DNA of 64,000 bases from Bacteroidota bacterium (GTDB taxonomy: Bacteria > Bacteroidota > Bacteroidia > B-17B0 > Aurantibacillaceae), in assembly GCA_020403265.1 (NCBI GenBank), contig JADBXZ010000002.1, positions 124,001-188,000 on the forward strand, in the 5' to 3' direction. Each line of letters starts with the position of its first letter. The stretch's first letter is position 1. This document shows, piece after piece, positions 1 to 7,432 of this stretch. The notes beneath the pieces are model-generated. The model did not search any database and was not told the DNA's origin. It saw only the letters and a list, made by a program, of their open reading frames with translations. Position numbers and translations under genes: made by a program.

Positions 1-200
1 GTGTTTTTAGAAATATTGCGTCCAATTTTTTCTGCGCGTTTTTTAACTAAAAAAGTTCCAAAACCTCTGAGGTATACATTTTTGCCTTCAACCATATTAT
101 TACGGATGGTTTTCATGAAAGCTTCTACAGTTGCTTGAACAGCCATTTTTTCTATGCCTGTTTTTTCCGAAATTTCGTTTACGATATCTGCCTTTGTCAT
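1..200 (-). CDS. HU/IHF-family DNA-binding protein (C-terminus cut by window edge)
   Basis: The ATG lies at 198-200 and the frame reads leftward without a stop to the window edge, giving 66 residues. They begin MTKADIVNEISEKTG and include the RGFGTF and KKRAEKIGRN segments that form the beta-arm of HU/IHF proteins. Members of this family are about 90-100 residues long, so roughly the last third is missing. They bind DNA as dimers, bend it and compact the nucleoid. A TATATTTG -7 element lies 48 nt upstream. HU and IHF-like paralogues cannot be told apart from this fragment. The gene is divergent from mutY. Confidence 0.93.
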   Translation of the reverse strand, partial: MTKADIVNEISEKTGIEKMAVQATVEAFMKTIRNNMVEGKNVYLRGFGTFLVKKRAEKIGRNISKN

Positions 201-247
201 TTTATTAATCTATTTAAAATCAGGTATTTGAATTTTAAAATGGGCTG

Positions 248-255
248 CAAATATA
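248..255 (-). promoter_or_regulatory. Bacteroidota -7 element for the HU gene
   Basis: On the minus strand the bases read TATATTTG, an exact match to the Bacteroidota -7 consensus TANNTTTG, 47 nt before the HU start codon. A TTG lies 15 nt further upstream, shorter than the usual 19 nt, so only the -7 part is well supported. Confidence 0.5.
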
Positions 256-346
256 CAGTTTTAATTGAAACAATAAAATTTTTTCTATTTATTTTAAAAT
301 TAGCTTAAAATAAGGCATTTTTGCATTTAAAAATCTCAATATTGAA

Positions 347-1384
347 GTGGAGCACTGGTTTTCTGAAGCGTTAATAAAATGGTATGGTCTGAATAAGCGA
401 AATTTACCATGGAGAGAAACTAAAGATCCATACAAAATCTGGCTTTCTGAAATAATTTTACAACAAACACAGGTTATTCAAGGCACTTCTTACTACTTTA
501 AATTCATTAAAAATTATCCAACGGTAAAAAAACTTGCAAATTCATCAATCGAATCAGTTTTAAAAGATTGGCAAGGTTTAGGTTATTATTCAAGAGCCCG
601 TAATTTGCATTATACAGCAGGACAAATTCTGCAAAATCACAATGGTGTTTTTCCTAACAGCTACCATGAAATAAGAAAGTTAAAAGGCATAGGTGACTAT
701 ACTGCTGCTGCAATTGCTAGTTTTTCTTTTGATTTACCATTTGCTGTTTTAGATGGAAATGTATTTAGAGTTTTGAGCCGTGTTTTTGGTATCAAAACAC
801 CTATTGATTCAACCTCCGGAAAAAAAGTTTTTAAGGAATTGGCTCAGTCCTTAATTGATATGAAGTATCCGGCCATATACAATCAAGCCATTATGGAATT
901 TGGGTCACAGCAATGTAGGCCGGTTAATCCGGATTGCGCTAATTGCCCATTAGTAGAAAAGTGTTGGGCTTTTAATCACGAGGCTGTTAAAGTTTTACCA
1001 ATTAAGGATAAAAAAATTAAGGTTAAGAATCGATATCTCAACTATTTTGTCTTGAAGAATAAAAATAAGGTAGCTTTTTTCAAAAGAGAGAAAAAAGATA
1101 TCTGGCAAGGCTTGAATGAATTTTACTTAATTGAAACAAATGAATCGTCCAGTTTTGAGGACTTATTACCTCAACTAATTAAGAAGTTTAAAAAAATAAG
1201 ATTAAGTAACTCAAGCAAAGAAATAAAACATGTTCTAAGCCACCAGCTTTTGTTTTGTAGGTTTTATGTAATCGAAGTTGTTAACCCACCTGAAGGCTAT
1301 GAATGGATAGCTATTAAAGATTTGCAAAAATTGGCTTGGCCAAGGCTAATAGATAATTATATAAACACTTGTTTACTTAATTAA
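347..1384 (+). CDS. mutY: A/G-specific adenine glycosylase MutY
   Basis: MutY removes adenine mispaired with 8-oxoguanine in base-excision repair. The 345-residue product has the helix-hairpin-helix glycosylase fold: catalytic Glu35 in LSEIILQQTQV, the HhH loop LKGIGDYTAAA at about 112-122, and catalytic Asp136 in VLDGNVFR. It is followed by the [4Fe-4S] cluster cysteines 190, 197, 200 and 206 (C-x6-C-x2-C-x5-C). The C-terminal third is the NUDIX-like domain that recognises 8-oxoG. The start is GTG, because no ATG occurs in frame before the conserved WFSEALIKWYGLNKRNLPWR region. The gene is divergent from the HU gene. Confidence 0.96.
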   Translation: MEHWFSEALIKWYGLNKRNLPWRETKDPYKIWLSEIILQQTQVIQGTSYYFKFIKNYPTVKKLANSSIESVLKDWQGLGYYSRARNLHYTAGQILQNHNGVFPNSYHEIRKLKGIGDYTAAAIASFSFDLPFAVLDGNVFRVLSRVFGIKTPIDSTSGKKVFKELAQSLIDMKYPAIYNQAIMEFGSQQCRPVNPDCANCPLVEKCWAFNHEAVKVLPIKDKKIKVKNRYLNYFVLKNKNKVAFFKREKKDIWQGLNEFYLIETNESSSFEDLLPQLIKKFKKIRLSNSSKEIKHVLSHQLLFCRFYVIEVVNPPEGYEWIAIKDLQKLAWPRLIDNYINTCLLN

Positions 1385-1398
1385 TTTCAGTATCTTTG
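1369..1398 (+). promoter_or_regulatory. Promoter for the YceI gene (TTG-N19-TATCTTTG)
   Basis: TTG at 1369-1371 is separated by 19 nt from TATCTTTG at 1391-1398, matching the Bacteroidota sigma-A pattern. The -33 part lies inside the end of mutY. The -7 element ends 17 nt before the YceI start, so the gene should be transcribed separately from mutY. Confidence 0.65.
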
Positions 1399-1415
1399 AT
1401 TTAAATCTTAATTCC

Positions 1416-1967
1416 ATGAAAAAGCTATTGATCTGTATTTCTCTGTTTACTGCATCTTTTGCAGGTGCACAAATTTATAAAGCCAAAAGTGGCGGTACAA
1501 CTGTTAGTTTTTATAGCAAATCTCCTTTAGAGGATATTGAAGCAATTAATAAGGGCGCAATTGTTGTTTTAAATTCAAAAACCGGCGATTTGCAATGTGC
1601 AGTAACAATTGTAAATTTTAAGTTTAAAAATGCACTCATGGAAGAGCATTTTAATGAGAATTATATGGAAAGTGAAAAATTTCCAAAGTCAACTTTTAAG
1701 GGAAAGATAAATGAACCTGTTGATTATTCAAAAGATGGCGAAACAAAAGTAACCGTTACAGGCAAAATGGAAATTCATGGCGTAACTAAAGACGAGACTT
1801 ACACAGGTACAATTAAAAAGGTTGGTAATGAAATTACGTTAGATTGTAAGTTCAAAGTAAAGGTAGCTGATTATAACATTAAGGTACCAACTCTTTATGT
1901 TAAAAACATTGCTGAGGTAGTTGACATTGATTATAAATGTATTTTGGAACCATTTGAGAAAAAGTAA
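1416..1967 (+). CDS. YceI-family periplasmic protein
   Basis: The 183-residue protein has a signal peptide of about 19 residues ending in GAQ, then a YceI-like beta-barrel/lipocalin fold. Family features include TTVSFYSKSPLEDIEA, the SEKFPKSTFKGKI segment and VTGKMEIHGVTK. YceI proteins bind polyisoprenoid lipids in an extended beta-barrel; the exact ligand here is unknown. It is followed 4 nt later by a DUF5777 outer-membrane protein and then DUF4271, a spacing that implies one transcript. This is a common Bacteroidota arrangement, which suggests an envelope or respiratory-stress role (inference). Confidence 0.88.
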   Translation: MKKLLICISLFTASFAGAQIYKAKSGGTTVSFYSKSPLEDIEAINKGAIVVLNSKTGDLQCAVTIVNFKFKNALMEEHFNENYMESEKFPKSTFKGKINEPVDYSKDGETKVTVTGKMEIHGVTKDETYTGTIKKVGNEITLDCKFKVKVADYNIKVPTLYVKNIAEVVDIDYKCILEPFEKK

Positions 1968-1971
1968 TTCT

Positions 1972-2922
1972 ATGAAAATTTCTACAACGAAAATTTTAAT
2001 GATGTTATTATTAGTTGCGTCTTCTACAATAAAGTCTCAAGATGACTTGTTAAGTTTGGTAGAAGAGCCGGAAGATAAAAAGCCTAAAAAAGTTTATGCT
2101 ACATTTAAAACGTTAAAAATAGGAAACGCTCAAACAACTGAAACAGTTAAGAAAAAACATCTTGATTACAGAATTAGTCATCGTTTCGGAAATGTATATG
2201 ACAATACTACAAAAAACCCATTAAATGATGCGGCACAAACAGGATTTGGTTTTGATAATGCCTCAGACATCAGAAATAGCTTGGAGTATGGCATTTTGGA
2301 TAATTTAAGTGTTGGGATTGGAAGGAGTAGATTAAACAGAGTTGTTGATGGTTCTTTAAAATGGCGATTTTTAACTCAAACAACTAATTTTAAAATACCT
2401 GTTTCAGTCGCATTTTTTGGCAGTATGGGATATACTCATCGTCCAACTTCCGATATTTATGCTGGGGTTATCAAAAACTTTGAAACAAAAGAGGCGCATA
2501 GAGTTAGTTATGTAAGCCAATTAATTATTGCAAGTAAATTAAACAACGCCATTTCTTTAGAAATTTTACCAACTTATGTTTATAGAAATTTCATTAAGGA
2601 AAGTGTCAATCCTGATAATAATTCAGCTGATGTAAATGGCTTTGCAAGTATTGGATTTGGAGGGCGTATTAAGGTTACAAAACGTGTTAGTATAATTGGA
2701 GATTATTATTACAATTTAGGTTCTTTTTATGCAAATAACCCTAACATTAAAAACCCATTGTCATTTGGCGCCGAGTTAGAAACCGGAGGACATGTGTTTA
2801 GTTTATTTTTTACAAATGCTTCTGGCTTAATTGAGAATACTTATTTACCATTTACCACAGATTCATGGTCTAAAGGACAAGTTAAATTTGGATTTAGCAT
2901 TTCCAGAACATTTGCTTTGTAA
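1972..2922 (+). CDS. DUF5777-type outer-membrane beta-barrel protein
   Basis: The ATG at 1972 is chosen over an upstream start at 1921 because it opens a clean signal peptide (MKISTTKILMMLLLVASS, cleavage near KSQ) and leaves a 4-nt gap after the YceI gene. The 316-residue protein then shows the alternating pattern of a porin-like barrel: RISHRFGNVYD, LEYGILDNLSVGIGRSR, and closing strands ending in FGFSISRTFAL with a terminal hydrophobic residue. I assign it to DUF5777 from overall resemblance and from its position next to YceI. Its substrate and function are unknown. Confidence 0.72.
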   Translation: MKISTTKILMMLLLVASSTIKSQDDLLSLVEEPEDKKPKKVYATFKTLKIGNAQTTETVKKKHLDYRISHRFGNVYDNTTKNPLNDAAQTGFGFDNASDIRNSLEYGILDNLSVGIGRSRLNRVVDGSLKWRFLTQTTNFKIPVSVAFFGSMGYTHRPTSDIYAGVIKNFETKEAHRVSYVSQLIIASKLNNAISLEILPTYVYRNFIKESVNPDNNSADVNGFASIGFGGRIKVTKRVSIIGDYYYNLGSFYANNPNIKNPLSFGAELETGGHVFSLFFTNASGLIENTYLPFTTDSWSKGQVKFGFSISRTFAL

Positions 2923-2926
2923 CACA

Positions 2927-3646
2927 ATGAACTATCCTGAACATGTTTTTAATAATCACTTATTAGAAATAAGTAACAAAGGACCAATTTATCTTTTTGA
3001 TTATCATTCAGCCTGGCAAAGTATATTATTAGTTCTTTGCTTAATTAGTTTTGTATATCTCAAAAACACTGAATCTAACAGATTAATTAGAATTTTTCAA
3101 GCTGCATTTAATGATCAGGTTTGGGGTCAAATCCAACGCGAAGAATCAAATCGCATTAGATTTTATACAATTCTACTTCTTGGTCTATACAACATTTCGC
3201 TGGCCTTCTTGGCATATAAATTAAACAAGCTTTATAATGTTGTATTGGTTGATAATAGCGATATAGTTCAGTTTCTATTGTTCTTTGGACTATTTACAAT
3301 ACTTGGTTTTTTAAAAGTATTTGTAAACAAGTTTTTAATTCTAATAAGTAATCACCAATTATTAATTAATGAATACAGTAATTATAATTTAATTATTAAT
3401 CAATCCTTTAGCTTACTGCTTTTGCCACTGGTATTACTTCCAGAATTTATAAAGTTAAACCCATTAGTTTTAATAACACCTGCGTTACTTTTATTTGCTC
3501 TTCATGTTATCATTAAATGGCTAAAAGGAGTTAGGTTTAGCTTAGTGGAAGGTAAAATAGGAATATTGCAAAGTTTTGTTTACCTTTGCGCAATTGAAAT
3601 TTTACCCATATTAGTGTTGGGTAAACTAATAATTGAAAAGTTATAA
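2927..3646 (+). CDS. DUF4271 integral membrane protein
   Basis: The ATG at 2927, 4 nt after the previous stop, is preferred to one at 2831 that would overlap the DUF5777 gene by more than 90 nt. The 239-residue product begins MNYPEHVFNNHLLEI and has five or six hydrophobic helices, with a conserved soluble stretch between them (FNDQVWGQIQREESNRIRF and KVFVNKFLILISNHQ). This matches DUF4271, a Bacteroidota-specific membrane family of unknown function. It usually sits, as here, immediately before a uroporphyrinogen-III synthase gene, so a link to haem or tetrapyrrole metabolism is possible but unproven. Confidence 0.82.
   Translation: MNYPEHVFNNHLLEISNKGPIYLFDYHSAWQSILLVLCLISFVYLKNTESNRLIRIFQAAFNDQVWGQIQREESNRIRFYTILLLGLYNISLAFLAYKLNKLYNVVLVDNSDIVQFLLFFGLFTILGFLKVFVNKFLILISNHQLLINEYSNYNLIINQSFSLLLLPLVLLPEFIKLNPLVLITPALLLFALHVIIKWLKGVRFSLVEGKIGILQSFVYLCAIEILPILVLGKLIIEKL
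3581..3588 (+). promoter_or_regulatory. Candidate -7 element for hemD
   Basis: TACCTTTG matches TANNTTTG and lies inside the end of the DUF4271 gene, 70 nt before the hemD ATG. There is no convincing TTG 19 nt upstream, so it may only be a chance match. If real, it would allow hemD to be expressed separately from the YceI-DUF5777-DUF4271 run. Confidence 0.3.
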
Positions 3647-3658
3647 AACGCATTGTCA

Positions 3659-4747
3659 ATGGCAACAAAAAAATTAGCAAAGAAAAAATTATTAAAAAAA
3701 ACCGTTGCTAAATCAAAATCTACTTTAATCAAGGATGCCAAAAAAAAGACACCTGCTAATAAGAAACCAACTTCTTCTAAAATAGCGCCAAAGAATCCAC
3801 CTGTCAAGAAGAGTGCCGCAAAAAATGTCTCGGTAAAGAAAACACTTGCTCTAAAAAAATCAAAACCCGAGCCTAAACAATCGGTTTTAGATACTAAAAC
3901 TCTTCCTGAGCAAAAGAAGAGCAGAAAAAACGCTAAAAAAACTACAATAGTTTTACCCCCGCCACCAAAAATTGACGTAAGCAATTACCCAAAACATAAA
4001 ATAAAAAATGTGCTAATATCTCAGCCTAAGCCGGCTGACCCAGATAAGAACCCATATCTTGAAATCGGAAAACGATTCAATTTAAATATCAATTTTAGGC
4101 AATTTATTAAAGTCGAAGGGTTAACTTCTCAAGAATTTCGTTTACAAAGAATAGAAATATTGGCTCATGGTGCAGTTATTTTAACAAGCAAGTTAAGTGT
4201 TGATCATTATTTTAGGATGTGCAATGAAATGAGGGTTACTGTTCCTGATAGTATGAAGTTTTTTTGCATTAACGAGCAAACAGCCTACTATCTTCAAAAG
4301 TATATTCAGTATAGAAAGAGAAAAATATTTTTTGGCCAAGGAACGTTAATTCATTTAGTTGACGTAATTAGAAAAAACAAAGATGAGAAATTCTTGTTGC
4401 CTGTAAGTGATGTTCACAAGGAACAAATTGTAGAGTTTTTAGACGAATTAAATATTAGTTATACGAAAGGTGTTTTTTACAAAACTATAAGTGCTGATTT
4501 AAGTGATGTTAAGTCACTAAATAGTTATGACTTAATTGTGTTTTTTACACCTGCAGGAATTAAATCATTAAAACAAAACTTCCCAAATTTTAAGCAAGGT
4601 ACCACAAGAATTGCAGCATTCGGGCACACGGCTGCATTAAAAGTTAAAGAGTTAGGGTATCGTTTAGACATTTTTGCACCTAACCCTTTAAATCCAAGTA
4701 TGAGTGGCGCAATTGCAGCTTACTTAAAAGAATCTAATAAACGGTAG
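3659..4747 (+). CDS. hemD: Uroporphyrinogen-III synthase with lysine-rich N-terminal tail
   Basis: HemD closes hydroxymethylbilane to uroporphyrinogen III in tetrapyrrole synthesis. From about residue 115 the protein matches the Bacteroidota HemD form: NVLISQPKPADPDKNPY, FRQFIKVEGL, the ILTSKLSVDHYFRM segment, and the late FFTPAGIKSL and AAFGHTAALKVKELG motifs. The first ~113 residues are a low-complexity basic tail rich in Lys, Ala, Pro, Ser and Thr, with 32 lysines in the first 100 residues, resembling histone-H1-like or ribosome/nucleic-acid-binding tails. The ATG at 3659 is preferred to TTG at 3653. A start just before the catalytic part is unlikely, because no good ATG lies there and the tail is an open, codon-like frame. 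The gene follows DUF4271. Confidence 0.88.
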   Translation: MATKKLAKKKLLKKTVAKSKSTLIKDAKKKTPANKKPTSSKIAPKNPPVKKSAAKNVSVKKTLALKKSKPEPKQSVLDTKTLPEQKKSRKNAKKTTIVLPPPPKIDVSNYPKHKIKNVLISQPKPADPDKNPYLEIGKRFNLNINFRQFIKVEGLTSQEFRLQRIEILAHGAVILTSKLSVDHYFRMCNEMRVTVPDSMKFFCINEQTAYYLQKYIQYRKRKIFFGQGTLIHLVDVIRKNKDEKFLLPVSDVHKEQIVEFLDELNISYTKGVFYKTISADLSDVKSLNSYDLIVFFTPAGIKSLKQNFPNFKQGTTRIAAFGHTAALKVKELGYRLDIFAPNPLNPSMSGAIAAYLKESNKR

Positions 4748-4753
4748 GTTTAA

Positions 4754-5782
4754 TTAAAAGATTATTTTTAGGTTTCTGCTTTTGTAGTAGTCAACAATTG
4801 GTTGGTAAGGACCAAATTTATGTTGTATCTCAGGAAATGAATCAAGATAAGGACCTTTGAAATAATCTATCGGCTTAAACTTAATATTCGGATAATCAAC
4901 TTTGGTTACTGGTTTAGGACGTTTGTGAATTCTATCATCGTTAATAAAAGCAACTACGTCGTAAGCATCTTCAACACTTAGTAATGGTTTTAAGTAACTT
5001 GCTTGTTTATGAGGCATATTACAATAAATAAAACTTGCCATTCTATATATTCGATGCACACTACTTCCTATTTGATAACTAGAGTCTCCCCACAATGGTG
5101 GATATTCATAAGTTACTTTATCAGCTCTTAGTTTTCCGTTACCATTTTTACCGTGGCAACTCATGCAATTTTCTAAATAAATTTTCTCACCTTTATTTGG
5201 GTCAGCAGCTCTATCAATATAACCGATATTAAATGGCGCATCTCCATTTACATTTGAATTTACAGGAACATTTTCTCCAAGCCATTTAATGTAAGAGGTA
5301 ATTGCCAGCATTTCTTTACTATTAAGTGGAAGATGTTTGCCGTTATGTGGACGTTCAATGCAATTATTAATACGGTCAGCTAAACTTAACACCTTATTTT
5401 CTCTTCCTCTGTATTGAGGATAGCGTGCGTGCGCACTAAAGAAATTAAAGGCAAAAGGTTTTGTTCCGGCTTCAAGATGGCAATTGGTACAATTCATTTT
5501 ATTACCTAAATATTTACCTGAAATACCATTAGGTCCTATATAATAAGCTGTATTTAAAATTAAGCTTCGTCCATACTTTACTAACTCACCGAATTCGTTA
5601 CTGGGAATATTATTGGTGTCTGGTCCATGCCAAATGGTATCTTCTTTAATAGGAGGTTTTGAGATTTCTAAATTATTTTCTTTTTTATTTTCGCATGAAC
5701 TAATGAAAATAAAAAATAAAAAACTTATTGTTAATGCAGAAAATGATTTACTGCCAGCTTTTGTGATTTTTATATTTTTCAT
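4754..5782 (-). CDS. Dihaem cytochrome c lipoprotein, TsdA-like (thiosulfate dehydrogenase/tetrathionate reductase family)
   Basis: The 342-residue protein has a lipoprotein signal with lipobox cysteine 30 (FISSC) and two class I cytochrome c domains. The haem-binding CXXCH motifs are CTNCH at 98-102 and CMSCH at 206-210. Cys141 in INNCIERPHNGKHLP matches the cysteine that axially ligates the active-site haem of TsdA enzymes, which interconvert thiosulfate and tetrathionate. That motif plus NCHLEAGTKPF makes TsdA the best family call; the direction of catalysis cannot be told. The start overlaps the stop of the upstream acyltransferase (ATGA), so the two are co-transcribed. Lipid anchoring, rather than a soluble periplasmic form, is a notable variation. 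Confidence 0.8.
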   Translation of the reverse strand: MKNIKITKAGSKSFSALTISFLFFIFISSCENKKENNLEISKPPIKEDTIWHGPDTNNIPSNEFGELVKYGRSLILNTAYYIGPNGISGKYLGNKMNCTNCHLEAGTKPFAFNFFSAHARYPQYRGRENKVLSLADRINNCIERPHNGKHLPLNSKEMLAITSYIKWLGENVPVNSNVNGDAPFNIGYIDRAADPNKGEKIYLENCMSCHGKNGNGKLRADKVTYEYPPLWGDSSYQIGSSVHRIYRMASFIYCNMPHKQASYLKPLLSVEDAYDVVAFINDDRIHKRPKPVTKVDYPNIKFKPIDYFKGPYLDSFPEIQHKFGPYQPIVDYYKSRNLKIIF

Positions 5783-6630
5783 CTTACATAATCAATTAAT
5801 TTAATGCCCTTTTTGATACTATCGCTATAAAGATAGCTATATAGTATTTCAGTCCACTCTTGAGGTGTGCGTTCGGTATAAAACACACTAGGCTCAATTG
5901 GCTTACCAAAATGTAAAACAATTGTTTTACCACGCTGTTTAAACATTTCGTCAGGTAAAAAAAGCATTTCAATATTTGCTTTTATGCCAAAAAATTTACG
6001 CCATTTTGCAAAGTTATAAAAAAACTTACTGTTGTGACCTTCAATAAAAACGGGTACAATTGGCTTATTGTATTTTATAGCTTTATTAATAAAACTTTTA
6101 TTCCAAGGTAAATCACGAATACCATCTTTTAATTTTCTGCTAACCAATCCGCTTGGAAAGACTAATATGGCGCTTTCAGTTGCGTAAACTTGTTCAACGG
6201 TTTGTAAGCTTCCGCGGCTTTTGATGTTTCCTACTTTATTTACACCAACAAAAATTTCACCATAGTTTTTAATGCTTTTTAAAACGTCATTAACAATAAA
6301 CCGCACATCACTTCTAACCTCTCCAATAGCTTGAATTAAGGCCATTCCATCCATGCCTCCCAGGGGATGGTTGGAAGCAACAATTACACCACCATCAATT
6401 GGTACATTTTCTATACCATAACACTTAATTGTAACGTTAAAAAATTTAAGAACTTCCTTGTTAAATTGTAATCCCTGAAATTGGTCAAGAAAAACCATCC
6501 CTTCATTAATCTCTTTTTCATGTAATGTTTTTTTAAGCCATGTTATTAAAAATTTTGGCAAAAGCGTGTATTTCTTCTTTAACTTATCTTTAAGAATTTT
6601 CTCAACATCAATGAATTTTTTCTCCTGCAT
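5779..6630 (-). CDS. Lysophospholipid acyltransferase-family protein (PlsC-like)
   Basis: The 283-residue product carries the acyltransferase core: SNHPLGGMDGMAL (His88 and Asp94, the H/D active-site pair, here with one extra spacing residue as in the Bacteroidota NHPLGG subgroup). It also has VFPSGLVSRK (the substrate-phosphate-binding block) and KPIVPVFIEGHNSKFFY. The expected role is acylation of a lysophospholipid or glycerol-phosphate acceptor at the inner membrane. The ATG at 6630 is chosen over a TTG at 6657 because a TATTTTTG -7 element overlaps the TTG, so it would not be transcribed. It shares an ATGA overlap with the TsdA-like gene downstream. Confidence 0.82.
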   Translation of the reverse strand: MQEKKFIDVEKILKDKLKKKYTLLPKFLITWLKKTLHEKEINEGMVFLDQFQGLQFNKEVLKFFNVTIKCYGIENVPIDGGVIVASNHPLGGMDGMALIQAIGEVRSDVRFIVNDVLKSIKNYGEIFVGVNKVGNIKSRGSLQTVEQVYATESAILVFPSGLVSRKLKDGIRDLPWNKSFINKAIKYNKPIVPVFIEGHNSKFFYNFAKWRKFFGIKANIEMLFLPDEMFKQRGKTIVLHFGKPIEPSVFYTERTPQEWTEILYSYLYSDSIKKGIKLIDYVR

Positions 6631-6654
6631 GGTTCTTTTTATAGAAGTAGAATG

Positions 6655-6662
6655 CAAAAATA
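6655..6662 (-). promoter_or_regulatory. -7 element for the acyltransferase-cytochrome operon
   Basis: The minus strand reads TATTTTTG (TANNTTTG) 24 nt before the ATG at 6630. No clear -33 TTG is visible. The 331-base gap 6631-6961 holds this leftward promoter and, at its other end, the mraZ operator and promoter; I see no gene in between. Confidence 0.45.
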
Positions 6663-6882
6663 TTAAAAGTATAAGGCATTTGCTTACTTATTTTACTTTT
6701 TACCTAAACACAATCATAAGTGTTAATATCCTGTTTATTGGTATCGGACTCAACTTAAAATAATCTGCCTGCCAAAATTAACCTCTAGCTGCTATAAACA
6801 AAGGAATTATGCATGTTTTTTGACGCAAAAATTTACATTTTTTTTAGCAATTAACAATGTTAATAACGCGCATTTTTTCAAC

Positions 6883-6920
6883 AATGTGGTAAAAAATGGC
6901 TAAAAGTGGTAAAAAGTGGT
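6883..6920 (+). promoter_or_regulatory. MraZ operator: four 10-bp-phased boxes
   Basis: TGG occurs at 6887, 6897, 6907 and 6917, exactly 10 bp apart, each time after a purine-rich stretch. Boxes two to four read AAAAATGGC, AAAAGTGGT and AAAAGTGGT. MraZ proteins bind direct TGG-containing repeats with 10-bp helical phasing upstream of their own gene (TGGGN5 repeats in E. coli, AAAGTGG-type in Mollicutes). The boxes end 12 nt before the -7 element of mraZ, so a bound MraZ oligomer would cover the promoter. Confidence 0.85.
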
Positions 6921-6931
6921 AAAAACTTGTT

Positions 6932-6939
6932 TATTTTTG
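6932..6939 (+). promoter_or_regulatory. -7 element of the dcw (mraZ) promoter
   Basis: TATTTTTG matches TANNTTTG and ends 22 nt before the mraZ ATG. The position where a -33 element would sit is occupied by the MraZ boxes, which lack a TTTG, suggesting that this promoter is controlled through MraZ. Confidence 0.6.
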
Positions 6940-6961
6940 CTAAAACGTTAATAATCAATTA

Positions 6962-7432
6962 ATGCCAAGTTTAATTGGAGAATATGACTGTAAAGTAGAT
7001 GCTAAAGGGCGTTTTATGTTTCCTGTTGATTTAAGGAAGCAATTAGAGGGCTTTTTTGAAAAAGGTTTCGTTATAAACCGAAATCTTCATCAACGCTGTT
7101 TGGTTTTATATCCAATTGCAGAGTGGGAAAAATTAAACAAAAAACTAAGTAAGCTAAACAGATTAATTAAGGCCAACGATGTATTTGTTAGAAAGTTTAC
7201 AGGAGGCGCAACCAATACTGAGCCAGACACCTCCGGGAGGTTGCTTTTGCCGAAGTCATTAATTGAATATGCGAATGTTATAAATGACATTAAAGTATTA
7301 GGTAGTAACAATGTCATTGAAATATGGGATAAAAAATTATACGAAGAATTTTTATCTCAAGATATAGATATTGAAAAATTGGCTGAAGATGTTTTGGGTG
7401 GGCTAAATTTTAATACCGGTGAGGATGAGTAA
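6962..7432 (+). CDS. mraZ: Division/cell-wall cluster transcriptional regulator MraZ
   Basis: The 156-residue protein contains the two SpoVT/AbrB-like DNA-binding halves typical of MraZ: IGEYDCKVDAKGRFMFPVDLR near residue 5-25, and GGATNTEPDTSGRLLLPKSLIEYA near 80-105. MraZ forms a ring and binds direct repeats upstream of its own gene, tuning expression of the dcw cluster. Four such repeats stand 42-79 nt upstream. It is the first gene of the 13-gene cluster, and its end overlaps rsmH by 8 nt. Confidence 0.96.
   Translation: MPSLIGEYDCKVDAKGRFMFPVDLRKQLEGFFEKGFVINRNLHQRCLVLYPIAEWEKLNKKLSKLNRLIKANDVFVRKFTGGATNTEPDTSGRLLLPKSLIEYANVINDIKVLGSNNVIEIWDKKLYEEFLSQDIDIEKLAEDVLGGLNFNTGEDE

Noticed and set aside
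3580-3984. Minus-strand frame of 134 codons, rich in Phe and Leu, opposite the start of hemD
   Set aside because: It is the complement of the lysine-rich tail (Lys codons read as Phe/Leu), has no start context, and overlaps a supported gene.
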